A DNA stretch of 64,000 nucleotides from Trichosphaerium sp. ATCC 40318 (taxonomy: Eukaryota; Discosea; Flabellinia; Trichosidae). The notes below the pieces were generated by a model. The model did not search any database. It saw only the letters and a program-made list of their open reading frames with translations, and was not told the DNA's origin. Shown one piece after another: positions 44,089 to 55,700 of the stretch (its first letter is position 1; each line of letters starts with the position of its first letter). A program made the position numbers and the translations under genes. The stretch covers positions 124,001-188,000 of the forward strand of contig JALMLS010000342.1 of the NCBI GenBank assembly GCA_038496445.1, read 5' to 3'.

Positions 44089-45212
44089 AACCAATAGATG
44101 GTTGTCTCATCAGATTGAGTACGCTTGTTGAATCCAAGAATTTCTTGAGTGTTCTGTCGTTATTTGAGTTTGTTGAATCTCATCCCACAGTGATCCATTG
44201 AGGCATCAAAAGAAAACAAAACTCTTGTGTTAAACGTATATACTAAACACAAGGGGCAAATAAGAAGTACAGTTGTGGCAAACGAAAAGTTGAATAAAAG
44301 TTGAGAAGAGATATTAATTGTATTCACTGAAATCATATTTTAATTTTATGTTCAACACTTGTTCATATTTCAAAACAACCAACACATATAACATCGTGGC
44401 TAACCTAAACACGAAAATACAATACAATCAAACAATGACAACTCAACAAGAACAACAAACATCAACAAGTTCAGCAGTACGCGTGACAATCCAGTTTGAC
44501 ATTGAACAAGAACAAATTTCATCAACTCTCAAAAACATTCTCAATTGTGGAGTTCAAGTTGGTCCAGTATCAATACAAAACGTACGCCTCCCTAAACCGT
44601 ATTGCGTCCTTTTAATAATTAAATATCTTACACATACTCAGGTATCGGATAAACCTTCAACTGAACAACATGACGACATAGAATCAAGCGACAGTGAAGA
44701 GAACGACAGTACCGAGTCAAGCAGCACCGACGATACAGAATCTAGCGAAAATATAAATTCTGAAGACAACGCTGGTCTTGTCAACACAATCAAAAAATGT
44801 CCTCGATTCTTGAAACGTGTTCCATCAGATCAACAAGAACAATGGATCAAAGCAATTCTACAACTTCAATCTGAAGGATACAAAAGATGGAGACCTTGTC
44901 TCAATACAATGATCAAAATTGGGTTCTCAGGAGATGTTCAACAAGTGATCAATGCGATGGAAGAACAAAAAGCATTTCGGATCAAAAAAAGACAAGAACG
45001 CCGAGAGCAGAGGGGTTCAAAACGCAATCAATGTGGTAAAAGGGGTAGGCATCAAAGGCGTGCCAACAAATTCAAAAACAAGCACGCTCAACAAAAACAA
45101 AGACAAGAATGCGTCAAGCGTACCCAAGAGTAAATACCCTCAACAAAATCTTGTAAATATGTAGAACGCAAGTTCTCCCACTATTGCTTCTAAATAAATA
45201 ATTGATCCTAAG
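44089..45212 (+). repeat. Dispersed repeat unit, copy 2
   Basis: Near-identical to 59700-60866 (reverse) and 38735-39790. Copies 2 and 3 share more sequence with each other than either does with copy 1, both upstream (from AGTACAAGAACCAATAGATG) and downstream (GTAGAACGCAAGTTCTCCCA). Confidence 0.85.
44435..45133 (+). CDS. Dispersed family protein, copy 2
   Basis: Same protein family as 39052-39744. Starts MTTQQEQQTSTSSAVRVTIQ. The intron (GTACGC...TCAG, about 44581-44641) sits at the same place. Differences from copy 1 include NQCGKRGRHQ instead of NQCPKRGRHQ and SSTDD instead of SNTDD. The frame is intact, with a TAA stop. An intact reading frame in all three copies suggests the protein is still under selection, or the copies are very young. 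Function unknown; see copy 1 for domains. Confidence 0.7.
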   Translation: MTTQQEQQTSTSSAVRVTIQFDIEQEQISSTLKNILNCGVQVGPVSIQNVRLPKPYCVLLIIKYLTHTQVSDKPSTEQHDDIESSDSEENDSTESSSTDDTESSENINSEDNAGLVNTIKKCPRFLKRVPSDQQEQWIKAILQLQSEGYKRWRPCLNTMIKIGFSGDVQQVINAMEEQKAFRIKKRQERREQRGSKRNQCGKRGRHQRRANKFKNKHAQQKQRQECVKRTQE

Positions 45213-45407
45213 CTTGTTTAATTTACATTACATGCGTCTCAAATTACAAAACAAAAATTACGTAGTGTTTCTGCGTGAATGAAAAAAAAAGAATAAAACG
45301 AGACCAGTGTTGATGTTACACTCAGCTGTATTGTTACATGAATATATTTATAGAACTTTATCCAGCTGCCACAAAAAACGGGTAAGCGAGTCTAGCTAGT
45401 ATAAACC
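45134..45407. other. Convergent 3' gap after repeat copy 2
   Basis: The first 80 bases belong to the repeat; the rest is AT-rich 3' flank of the minus-strand coiled-coil gene. No further feature. Confidence 0.4.
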
Positions 45408-48400
45408 CTAGTTTAACTTTTGTCTCTTTTTTTTAAGCTCGTCGAGGAAGCTCATACCGCCGCCACCAGGTTTTGGCTTTTTCATTACAAACTTCTTTCC
45501 TGTACGCTTTACAGGTGGAGGCTTCTTTACAGGATTCTTTGCCTTTTCTTTGATTTTGTTTTCTAGAGTTTGAACAAAAGATAACTGGATACGTTGATTT
45601 GAACGGAACTTTGGCATATGATGATACAATGCACGCAATTCGCTTAGACTCACATTCAATACGTACCTGCACATACAACAATTAGTACACAGCAAAATTC
45701 TCTTTCAAAGCATCAACGTACGTTGTGAAATCTGACTCGTGCTTTCTCAAGATAGCATCCTTTTTTAACAACAATAACTGCAACTCTCCGCATTTTTCCA
45801 TCTTTGCACGGAACCTGTCTCTGCTGCTTTGTGCTTCTTGACGTAACCGACCAATAACCTCGTTGTAAGCTTTCCTAAACATTAAAAACATTAGACTTAT
45901 CTATAATAATAATTCTACTCCACGTACGCATTTAGAGGCTCATTGTCTCTCTTCCATTTTTCTATTTGTTCCTTCTTTTGTTGGATGAACTCAGGGCATC
46001 GTTCAAGATCTTTCATAGCTTTTTCGAGTTCGATATTAGCTGCAGCACGCTCCTTTTCAGGAGTATCATCCGCGAAAATAAGTTTTTGAAGTTCTTCAAC
46101 AGTCTAACCGAAAATATCAGTAAAAACAGCTTTTTTGTTTCCAAAAAAAACCCTTGTTGTACCTTTCTTAACTCATCGTAAGCGCGGATTGGACCACCTC
46201 CAAAATCACCTGCTTGCATTCTAGCTTCTATAGCATCAATCTAAAAAAATTAATAGGAGCAAAAAAATAAAAGGACTTTGGTTGTACCTTTTTGAGTTTC
46301 TTTGATATATTTTCCATGTCCATGGTTTCACTGAGAGCTTTTACTTTTTCTAGTTTTTCTGTAATTGCATTCATATCTAGACCACTAAGCAGTAGCTCTA
46401 ATCTCTTTTCTTTTTCTTGCATAATAAGCTAGATAAACATAGGTCAGTAGCTGTCATCGAAAAAATACAAACAAAAAAAGAAAAGCTATTTTGCTTTTGC
46501 GTAGTAAATCGCTCACCTCACGCTCTTCGAGTTGCTTTAGTCTTTCAGATTCTGCTTCCTTCATTTGATTCTGAAGTTGTGCCATCATTTGCATCATGCT
46601 ATCGTTCTAGTCATCACTGTGAGCACAAAGTACAAAAATAATAAAAAGTAAATATGTAATTATTAACCACGCACTGATTGTTCTTGACCTCCTCCACCAG
46701 AAAATGCTTGTGGATTTTTACGTTGTTTCTCAAGATCAGTTTCCATGCGTTGCATTTGTTGCTCCATCATGGATATTTGTTGCAAAACTTTTTGTAGTAA
46801 TAAACCATTCTGTTCATTTCCAGACCCTTGATTTCTAAAAAAACCATCAGCACAACTAACTAACAAAGGCATCAAAAAAAATCCGTACCCAAACAGTTGG
46901 TGGACACTCTGACGGGCCAAAGAAATAGATTTACGACTCTGTCTAATCAATGCTTCCCTTTAAATAGGTTAATAATTGTCCATACGAATAAATGGAATAC
47001 ACAAGTGAGCAATAAGTGATACACAAATGAGAGTGTACTAAAAAGTTATAACAAATCAAACCTTTTCTTCACTGCTGCAGCAGGTGATGGGTCATCAAAA
47101 TCACTATTATACATATATATACAGGCGTCATAGTGCGCGGATTCACCCAGGAAGAAGGACTAGCATTCGACAACGCAATTTTCATGAAACAACAAACGAA
47201 TTTCCAGTAATAAATGATTAAATTTCCTATTTTCCAAAAAAGAAGTACTTGTAAAAAAAAACCAAAACGACGCGTTGACGAAAGCTAAATCACTTCAACC
47301 TATATAGGGGTGTTGCGTACTTTTGTTTGATCGAATCTGAATAACTTTTATTTTGAATTGTAGAACCTCGTCTACCTGCAGGTCCTGAAAATGCTGAAGT
47401 TCCTCGTCTAAGAAAAAGAAAAAATTAGAACACAAATTTAATTAATGTATTATTAACTTACGATCGCGGTATCACTCCAGACGTCCTTGTATTACCAGCT
47501 ATAAAAGTATTTCAACAATGTAAAAACACAAGATGGTGTGCGCGCTATACCTTGTTGCATCACTCCAGATTGACGGTTTCCGCCTTGTTGCATTACACCA
47601 GATTTGCGACCAGCACCTCCAGCAACATAGGCTTTACTCCGTCTGTTACTATTCCTAGTTTCCATCTCGCTTTTTCTTTGTTGCCAAGCTTTTCTACACG
47701 CGCGTCAGTTAACATCATACGCTAACAACAAAGCCGTACTGTCTTTGTAATTCTTCTTGTCTCTTTGCGTCAGCCGCTTGAGCTGCTTGGGCTTGTTGTG
47801 CTTGGGCGCCTCCTAATTTTACAGAATAAGCACCTTCACGTCGTCGTCTTCCATTGCCAACTGGAGCGTCCATACCTTGTGAACAGAATGAGTACGTGTG
47901 AATTTGCATTGACAAAAGGGAAAAACGTACTGGAAACACTTCCTGAACGGTTATTCACAGTGCTTTGCCAAACGCGCACAATTTGCTTTGCGCTATATAT
48001 TGTGGTTTTAGCCTGCTGTTCTAGATTCGCATGGCCCGCACTGCTACTACCATAGGCTTCCTTGGCTCTTTGTACAAGTAATAGAATGTTGGACTTTAAC
48101 GCTTGCGCTGTACTATCAAGATTTGGCGCTCTCCAGTGTCCATTTGGCGCAAGAACGTTAGTTTGTTAAGGAAATGTTCAGTTATTCACTTGAAGGAAAG
48201 AAAGAAATTCGAAAGGATATTTTTGACACTAGGTCTTTTAATCCTTGTATGAGGGACTTGGCAGAATTTTTGAGATCATTGGGCGAACCTAGGACACAAG
48301 TTTTAGGACAAAAAAATTCCCATTAACACAAGCGTTGTACCGTGTTGTGAGGATTGCTTCACAACCTTGACAAGCTGTGCAACGCCTTCAACAATTGTCC

Positions 48401-48551
48401 TTATTCCACTCTCCAAAGCTAAACGGAAATAAGGCGGGTGATGCCGTTGTGATTTGAAACGTTAAAAAGGAGCGACAGAGCGTTTTCAAGAGCGACAGTG
48501 TCACTGATTTGTTAAGAAGAACAAAAAAGTGTTCATACCTTCTCTAGACAT
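45408..48551 (-). CDS. Helical-bundle and coiled-coil protein, unknown family
   Basis: Long gene with many short introns. The N-terminal exons encode amphipathic helices like those of vinculin/talin-type bundles: MSREALESGIRTIVEGVAQL, KSAKSLIQGLKDLV-like (seen as NDLKNSAKSLIQGLKDLV), then TAQALKSNILLLVQRAKEAY and LEQQAKTTIYSAKQIVRVW. A glycine/arginine-rich middle follows (MDAPVGNGRRRREGAYSVKL) with a repeated motif RKSGVMQQGG / NRQSGVMQQG / RTSGVIPR. The rest is coiled coil rich in Q, E and K (LLQKVLQQISMMEQQMQRME, ILRKHESDFTTYVDALKENF). The C-terminus is basic: KKPPPVKRTGKKFVMKKPKP then GGGGMSFLDELKKKRQKLN, which resembles a WH2-like end. I infer a cytoskeletal scaffold. One join (after LIQGLKDLV) is uncertain. 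Confidence 0.6.
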
Positions 48552-49298
48552 CTCGCTTTTTACCACAGAGGGTACTGAGAAAATATGCGGTGTGTGACAA
48601 GGGCACCTGCGCGCTAGTTGTTAGTTGTTGAGGATATCAGCGGCTGATCAGTTTAAAATCGCGCATGAATGATCAATACAGCGAATACATGTTCGTAGAT
48701 TATTTAAGCCAAAAATCAAATGGCCTAACTCTTGCTTCTTTTGCTACAATGTTTATTTTCCGTGTAACGCGTACCTTGTTGCCCAGTATCTGCTTGTGTA
48801 TTTTGGCTCGAAAAGCTACACGGTTTTGAACTTCACACTTAACCCAATAAGTGAACCACGAGCAATTGTAGCGTTTCTGTAGGTGCTTGTAGTGTCCAAG
48901 GAGTGCACGAGGCAAAACGTAGGTACTTATCGTATGAGTCTAATCTGGAAAAGTGTAAATATTAGTGGATGCATGCCGCAGTACTCTTATACGCTGAGAC
49001 GCGAAGCAAGTCCGTAAAACGGAAATTCGCCGTTTGATTCTCACTTTTTGTGACTTAAAAAGCAGCAAACGCACGCTTGCGCGTTACTCAATACAAAGAA
49101 AGCTGCCAGTTCGTAACACAAAAGATATTAGTTCCGACAGGTTGCGAGTGCTACTTATCATCTACAGTACGCTATTACATCAAAACGAGAGCTATTTGTT
49201 TGTTTTCTTTTTTTTTTTTTTTGGTAAACGGCCAGCGCACAAAAGTTTTGTACAAAGTATTTACATTATTGTACACGCCATATTTTTCGCACCCATTG
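48552..49298. other. Intergenic, about 750 bases, no gene seen
   Basis: Contains a 71-codon minus-strand open frame (48700-48915) that lacks an ATG and a domain; not called. A long T run lies near 49210. Otherwise nothing. Confidence 0.4.
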
Positions 49299-52102
49299 TC
49301 ACAACGTCGGCTCCTTGGGGCTTTTTACAATTTCCGCCTTCTGCTGGATAAAAATTTCGCGACTGGATTTAAAATAACTGGTGAATTGTTTCACCAAGTT
49401 TTCCTCTACCAGAGCGTCCATTGTTTCTTTTTCTTTTTTTAATTGTTCAATCTCTGCCTTCAGTTCACGCGAATTTCTATCTTGCAACTTCTTACGCAGA
49501 TCCTGCATCCGGTTTCGCAATTTTCTTATATCTTCTGCGAATTCCTTGTCAAGCTTAGCAAGCTCACTCTTGTTGCTTTCTTTAGCGCTGCTAAGATCAA
49601 CAACATCCAAAGGGAACCGTCTAAACAATTCCCTCTCGGCTTTTGTAATTTCACACGTGACAACTTCTGTAGGAGAAAAGCGACTGTAACTTTCAAGGTC
49701 ATCTATTATATTGAGTTAGTATTGAATGCCTCGAGTGTTTAGTATGTCCATACCATCGTCTTGTGCTAAGGGCGTGTCTGGGATAAGTACAGCGTGCCTT
49801 CGTTTTTTAACAGTTACGCCCATTAAAGACTCTTTAAGTTTAAAATATTGCTTCCATGAAGTGTAGAATACCAAAGGCCGTGACTCAATCTCTCCACGAC
49901 ATTGTGGGCAATTGTATGTGAGTGGGTTGGGAGAATCGTCATCATAGAGTGATAGCTCATCTATGTTGATGATGTTAAACACTGAAAAAAAAATAAAAAA
50001 ATTCAATCTCGCACCAATAGTTATTCCATCACATTCTGCAACTACCCAAGCGCCACAACTGTCACAACCAATCCAAGAGGGTGGCTCATGATCACTTTCA
50101 CTATCTCGCGATTGATCTCTGGGTTGGTCTCTATCTTTTGCATTGTATACATATCCTGATATTGGACATGCATTCTGTTGACACCATTTGCGACCACAAC
50201 TGTAATAAGTTAAATTAAATACAAGCTTATTCTTTCGTACGCAGTGCAAGCCCAGTGGTCAGATTCTGGTCCATGATACCATGTTTCGTGATTTGTAAAT
50301 AATTTCCCTTTAACTAAGTTAGCTCGATTGGATGGCGTGTAGTCATACCGCAATCAGCACATTCTGTTCCTGGTGGAGGGATAGGTGGTTTTAGTGGTTC
50401 AAATTGAGCTGTGCTTTTAATTGATGCTGAACGTCGTGGACGCGATGAAGCATTGTCTTGCAAGCGGCGTTTCTTAAGGCTTGTAGGATCTAATGAATTA
50501 CGCCTTCTTGGCTATATTCGTAGTTAATAATTGAGCGTTATATTTGAAGCTAACCTTTCTCTTTCTTTTTTGATTTATAACATACTCAGGATAGCGAGAT
50601 TCTGTTGGTGCCATAGAAAATTTTGGATTTGTCTAGATACCATTTAAAAAAAAAACTTCAAATGTGTGACGCACGTCAAGTGTTGTTCGAATTTGATTTT
50701 TTATATCCATATCTGTAATTGTGTTTCCATTTGACAAAGGCCGTCGCCTCCATTTCTAAACAGTGTTACAATTGAAGAGGAAAGAGGAGCTATGTACATC
50801 TAAAACAAAGCGATGCAAGAAATCTAGAGACGCTTGCGGCTTCACAGAAAATGCTCGCTCAATACAGCCTTAGAAATTATGTTAGTGCATGAAATTTGCT
50901 ATAAAGATTTACTCACTCGTGAGGGATTCATACGAGGCTTCTTGTGACAACATTTGCATTGGCATTAATGTAGAAGATGTTGTAACATGAACTGTTTTGA
51001 TGGGTTGTAGATTTGTGCTATGTACACGAGATTCGTGTTGAGGGAATCCTAATTGGTAATTTAGCTTATATTTTTTCTCTTCACGTGCCACTACCTAGTG
51101 TTCCCGACATTGGAGACGTCATAGTGGCGGTAATACTAGAATTTGGTTCTACGACAGAATCAATTATTGTTTGCTTGATTGGAAGGAATGTTTTACTTTT
51201 ATGAGTTACACTCATGTGTGCGCTTGAGTTGTCCCTAAAAGAATAATCAATGTGATTCATTTTAATATAGCGGAAAAACATTATGACATAATGGAAATTC
51301 TAGAATACCTATATGACGATGGTAGTCTCGTGTTCATCTAATTAATGTAAATTAACTCACAGAATTAAAAAACAAAACACTCGCTTACTTGTGTATGGTG
51401 ATGCGAATTTTGTAGCGTGTCACTAATTTTCCAATGTCCATCGTTCTTAGGATCGCGCTTTTTATGAATGAGTGATTGTTTGCGCTCAACCAAAAACAAC
51501 AACGTACAACAAATGCACATCCATGACCTTTAGCTTGATTGAACAAGTAATTTTTGAGCGATCTCTTTAATTCTGATACACCAAAGTTGTCATGTGGGTA
51601 TTTACTTGGCCATGTCTTAAGATTACCACGAGTCAGTACAAGCTAATAATTCGGGGCATAGATATTGTACAACGTCATTAAAAAGTGTACCTGATTAACT
51701 GAAGCAGCAAGAGTTTCAAAATGACATGAGCCACCATACTTTTCGAGTACAATCTTGACAACCGTTAATAACCTAGGGGACACCTTTAGCAAGATTGCTG
51801 AGATTAGATCTACTTTGCAACGTACTTGTTGGTGTCAGGGCCTCGTCGTTTTTTCCTACGCCCCATCTTGGAAGAGTCACCCTGTACGGAAGGAGTTTCC
51901 ACTACCTGGTTATTTGAATGAGTACGACGGTTCAGTTTGCGTGTGATGGTGAAGAAATGTTTTGTATAACGACACAAAACAGTACTGAGCGTTTTTGGAC
52001 GTGGTTGTTTGCAAAAATAGGTGGTTCAATCATAAGACGTACTTCTGCGACTTGTTTTTGGCTGTTGTACATTTCTTTCAATTGCATAAGCCTCTCCAAC
52101 AT
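49299..52102 (-). CDS. Chromatin-type protein: winged-helix-like, GATA-like and PHD-like domains
   Basis: Start taken as MLERLMQLKEMYNSQK at 52102; an earlier exon near 52199 is possible but its splice phase does not fit. After a basic cluster (KMGRRKKRRGPDTNK) comes a winged-helix-like part: LLTVVKIVLEKYGGSCHFET, LAASVNQLVLTRGNLKTWPS, FGVSELKRSLKNYLFNQAKG, then VRDPKNDGHWKISDTL. A serine/threonine-rich middle and NLS-like KRKRKPRRRNSLDP follow. Two zinc modules come next. ECADCG, HETWYHGPESDHWACTACGR resembles a degenerate GATA finger ('C-x2-C ... W-x-x-GP ... C-x-ACG'). PSWIGCDSCGAWVVAECDGI with TYNCPQCRGE resembles a PHD finger. The C-terminus is a coiled coil (ELAKLDKEFAEDIRKLRNRM). This set suggests a transcription or chromatin regulator. 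About ten introns, several GTACG. Confidence 0.65.
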
Positions 52103-52773
52103 GGCTTTAGGATGCTCTGTTTTACTGGTGGCCGTTAAAGAGTTCAGTTGATGACATGTTTATTTACCTGATTTGCGCCTCTGGTTTCGTTTGCGACATT
52201 GAGTGGTACATGAGGTAAGTTTTTAGAGTTGAACTGCAGCGAGAAAGTGAGCTGGACGAAAAAGAACAAGATTTAGCGCAACTATTTTTTTTTTAATTTC
52301 GTTGGCGTGGGCGCAGCTAAAACACAACCAAAGCTAAAGAGAAATATTTGTAGCACTAATTTGCAGAAAATAAACAAAAAAATGCTAACGACAACGAAGC
52401 GTGTCGTAGCTTCTGGTTTTTTCTATTTCAACAGTGAAGTTACCTTTCTGCTTCTACAAAGCCTCCGATAATTCCGTTAAAGGAGTTGTCTGTATAGGTA
52501 GAGACAAATGCCTCCACCTGTACAGCAGGGCACTTTCATCTATTCTGTTAGTCAATAGTAATCTAGTTTTGAAAAAGCGCTCTTTCTCCCCACAATTCTT
52601 TCGCGAGTGAATTTAGGTTAGACGAAGTTGTCAGGCTGCCAAAGGAAGCAAAACAGTGGCATCAGTTGTAGCGCATCTCCACTCGAGAGGAAATTGCTTT
52701 CAACTCGAGTAAACAGTCAAAAAAAATTTAAATTAGTAATTTCATACGCTAAGCCCGTGGATGCAAGACTAGA
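52103..52773. other. Divergent promoter region
   Basis: Between the zinc-finger gene (minus) and the RasGEF gene (plus). May contain the first exon of the zinc-finger gene near 52199 (MYHSMSQTKPEAQIR). A run of T near 52285. Nothing else recognised. Confidence 0.4.
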
Positions 52774-55700
52774 ATGTCGAGTGATTCTGGCGCAGACGAG
52801 AGCGGTAGCGAGCGGGTAATACAATATTTTGAGTGCCTTTGCATTTTTAAGCCATTGTAGAGTGGTAGTAGACGAAACAGTAAAGTAGAAACAAGCGCCA
52901 AACCAATAATAGACGATGAACAAACTGGTGATAGTGGTGCTGGATGGCAATCAGGGACAGCAGAAGACGCAATGCGGTCTATTTTAGATGCACAACAAGT
53001 AATAATTCATTCAATTCAGCCGAATTCTGCTGATACAGCGTAGAAAACAATAGCACAACTAGTGGGGGACAATAAAGAATTAAAAGAGCAATTAGACGCA
53101 CTAAAGAGCGAATTTCTTAAATTCAAAGCTCAAGCTAAAAAGGTAGGTGTCGTATTGTAATTCGGGGTGATCAAGCGATTTATACTTTGCCAGGACCACA
53201 GAAAAGTAGAAATACTAGACACAAGACTAACCAGCACGTTTTCAGATTGTTTTGGTAATAGTAACTCCTTTTTAGCGTTGACTACGGCATTAAAATCAGT
53301 AACTGGATCCGTGAAGGAGAAGAAAGCGAAAGGCTCACCAGCCAACAAAAATACAAAACGTAAAACATTCACGCTTAAAAATGAAAAGTACAGTACGTAT
53401 AATCATTTTGCAACCAGTTTGTACTGCGTCCCTGCTAATTAATCTACAAAAAAGGCAGTAGACGCATGTCAGAGCGTGCAAGGAAAGCTAGAGTGGTAGA
53501 TGCGAAATATCTTAATTTCTTGGACGAAGTTGGTCTAGATAACTTTAAACCACTGTTTAAACCGGACGAAAAAAGTTTTGAAGACTTGGCTAATGATGAA
53601 ACAAAACTATTTCAAGTTGTACGTTAAATGACGCTCATTTTGCTTTTTGTTTTTTTGTCCGATGACACTTTGATAGGATCCTGATAATCCAGTGCTTGTT
53701 AAACTGCTCGCTGCTCCACCAGATGTTATGTACGACTATGTCATGCTTGGACTCGATGGTATGTCTCGTATTGGTTACCCAGTGTATTAATCCGAGTGCA
53801 GAGCCATTACGTAACATTTTTGATCATGGATTATTTGTCCGGGAATTTCTTCTTACAATGAAGGCGTGGACTACCCCAGAGGAGGTTTTTGCGAAATTGA
53901 CGTCCTAGTATCCGATTTTTTGTTTGTTTTTTTTGACTTAGGTTAATTTGTAAATTGCGCTCCTTGATTCTTACAGTCTTGATACTTCAGATGCTAAAGC
54001 AAAAATGAGCTACCTAAAGAGGCTTGTGCCAATACTCAAGACGTGGTTTTCTTTGGATAAAGCTTCTGATTTCAAATACAACAAGGACTTGCTAAGGTAC
54101 GTATTAGTGCATAGCAGTTTATTCTTAAAGTGTGAAGGAAATTCCGTGAATATGCGGAAGAAAAAATCCGTAAGATTGCCCCTGATGTAGAATCTGAGCT
54201 TGTACCTTACTTGATGTCCTGTATGCGTAATCGTAGATTCCCAGAAAGCAAATTATGTCCAGAGTACGAAACGTGATGTCATGACTAATAATTGACGCAC
54301 AAAAAAGGCCAGTAGTATCAAAAGAAATGGAGGCTGGAGAGAAGATTAAATCTATCCTTGACATTGACGCATTGGAACTTGCTCGTCAGCTCACCCTCAT
54401 AGAGGAATCATTATATCAAAGTGTCCAAGCATCAGAATTTCTTAATCAAGCTTGGGCTAAGAGTGATAATGAAACACGTGCTCCAAACTTGAGCGTAGTT
54501 ATCAAAAACACAAATAGAGTAAGTAGGCTTGATTGTAAAGTGATTGTTAAGTGTGGTAGGTTACAAATTGGCTCGCTACCAACGTATTGAAGCAAGAAAC
54601 TGTAAAGATTCGTGCATTGTGTATTGAGAAGATTATTGAGGTAGCAAAACACTTGCTCAAGCTAAGGAATTACAGTGGACTCATGCAGGTAAAAGAAAAA
54701 CAAAGCGTTTTTTTCGTTTTATTAATTATAGATTAGGTTTTGAGTTGCTTGTTTAGTAGCCCTATTCAAAAATTACACACGAGTTGGGAGGTTCGTAATT
54801 TGTTGTTACTAGCACGGTTGTTTATTTGTACTAATTCGAGATAGCTCGTGCCTGATAAGGATAATGCTTACATGCAAGAACTAATACAAATGATGAGTAA
54901 TATAGGTCACTTTAAAGAGTACAGAAAACACTTGTCAGAAGTAGACGCTATCAAGGAACCTTGCATACCGCTTGTTTGTATGTTATACATTATGTTATTT
55001 TTAACCTAATTGCGTTTACAGCTGTTGTGTGTAATGACTTATTCTTGCTGGATGATGTATTAAAGAGCGTAATTGATACGGGTGTTAACTGGAACAAAAT
55101 GTATAAAATGGCAAAGGGCATTTGGGAAATTAAGCGCTACAAAACACCTTATCCTCTTCGTCCTGTACAGTCAATTCAAGATTTTATTGAGGATGGAGAA
55201 GTATGGGAAGCTGAGATTGCTAGATTTGCTATTGCAGAGCTTTTGGAGCAGAATGGTACACTTTAATAGATTGCAAATTAGCACTTTTCTTATTTGTGGT
55301 AGTGAGCGTTGAGGGTGATACAGCACAAACTGTTGAAGCGAGAAAAAAGAATTATGGCCATCAACGCACGAGATCTATGACTTCTATTGGAAAGCCAGCA
55401 GCCTCCACTACGCAATCACCAGGCCAGGAGCCTGATATGGATTGGAATTGGCTGTTCCAGGGTTACGAGGTTCACACTTACAAGAATGGTATGGTTATTA
55501 CAGCTGAAGGTAGTTGTGTTTAAAAAAAATAATAGGTGAGACTATATTGGAGCAAGGTTGCTTGATAAAGTCTCTATTCAAAGTAAACAAGGGTGCCGTT
55601 AAAGTTACAACGAAAAAGGGAATTGTACTGAAAAGACTCAAAGTCGGAGATGTTTTCGGTGAAGAAGCCTTGCTTTTGGAGAGTTCAAATGTACGTTTGA

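Larger units (their letters stand above)
43414..44434. other. Region between gene A and repeat gene copy 2
   Basis: Contains the 3' flank of gene A, the right 29-base direct repeat, the alpha-galactosidase fragment, about 180 bases of unassigned sequence, and from 44089 the shared upstream region of the repeat family. No functional gene seen. Confidence 0.5.

Noticed and set aside
48700-48915. 71-codon minus-strand open frame rich in basic residues
   Set aside because: It lacks an ATG and has no recognisable domain or neighbouring exon.
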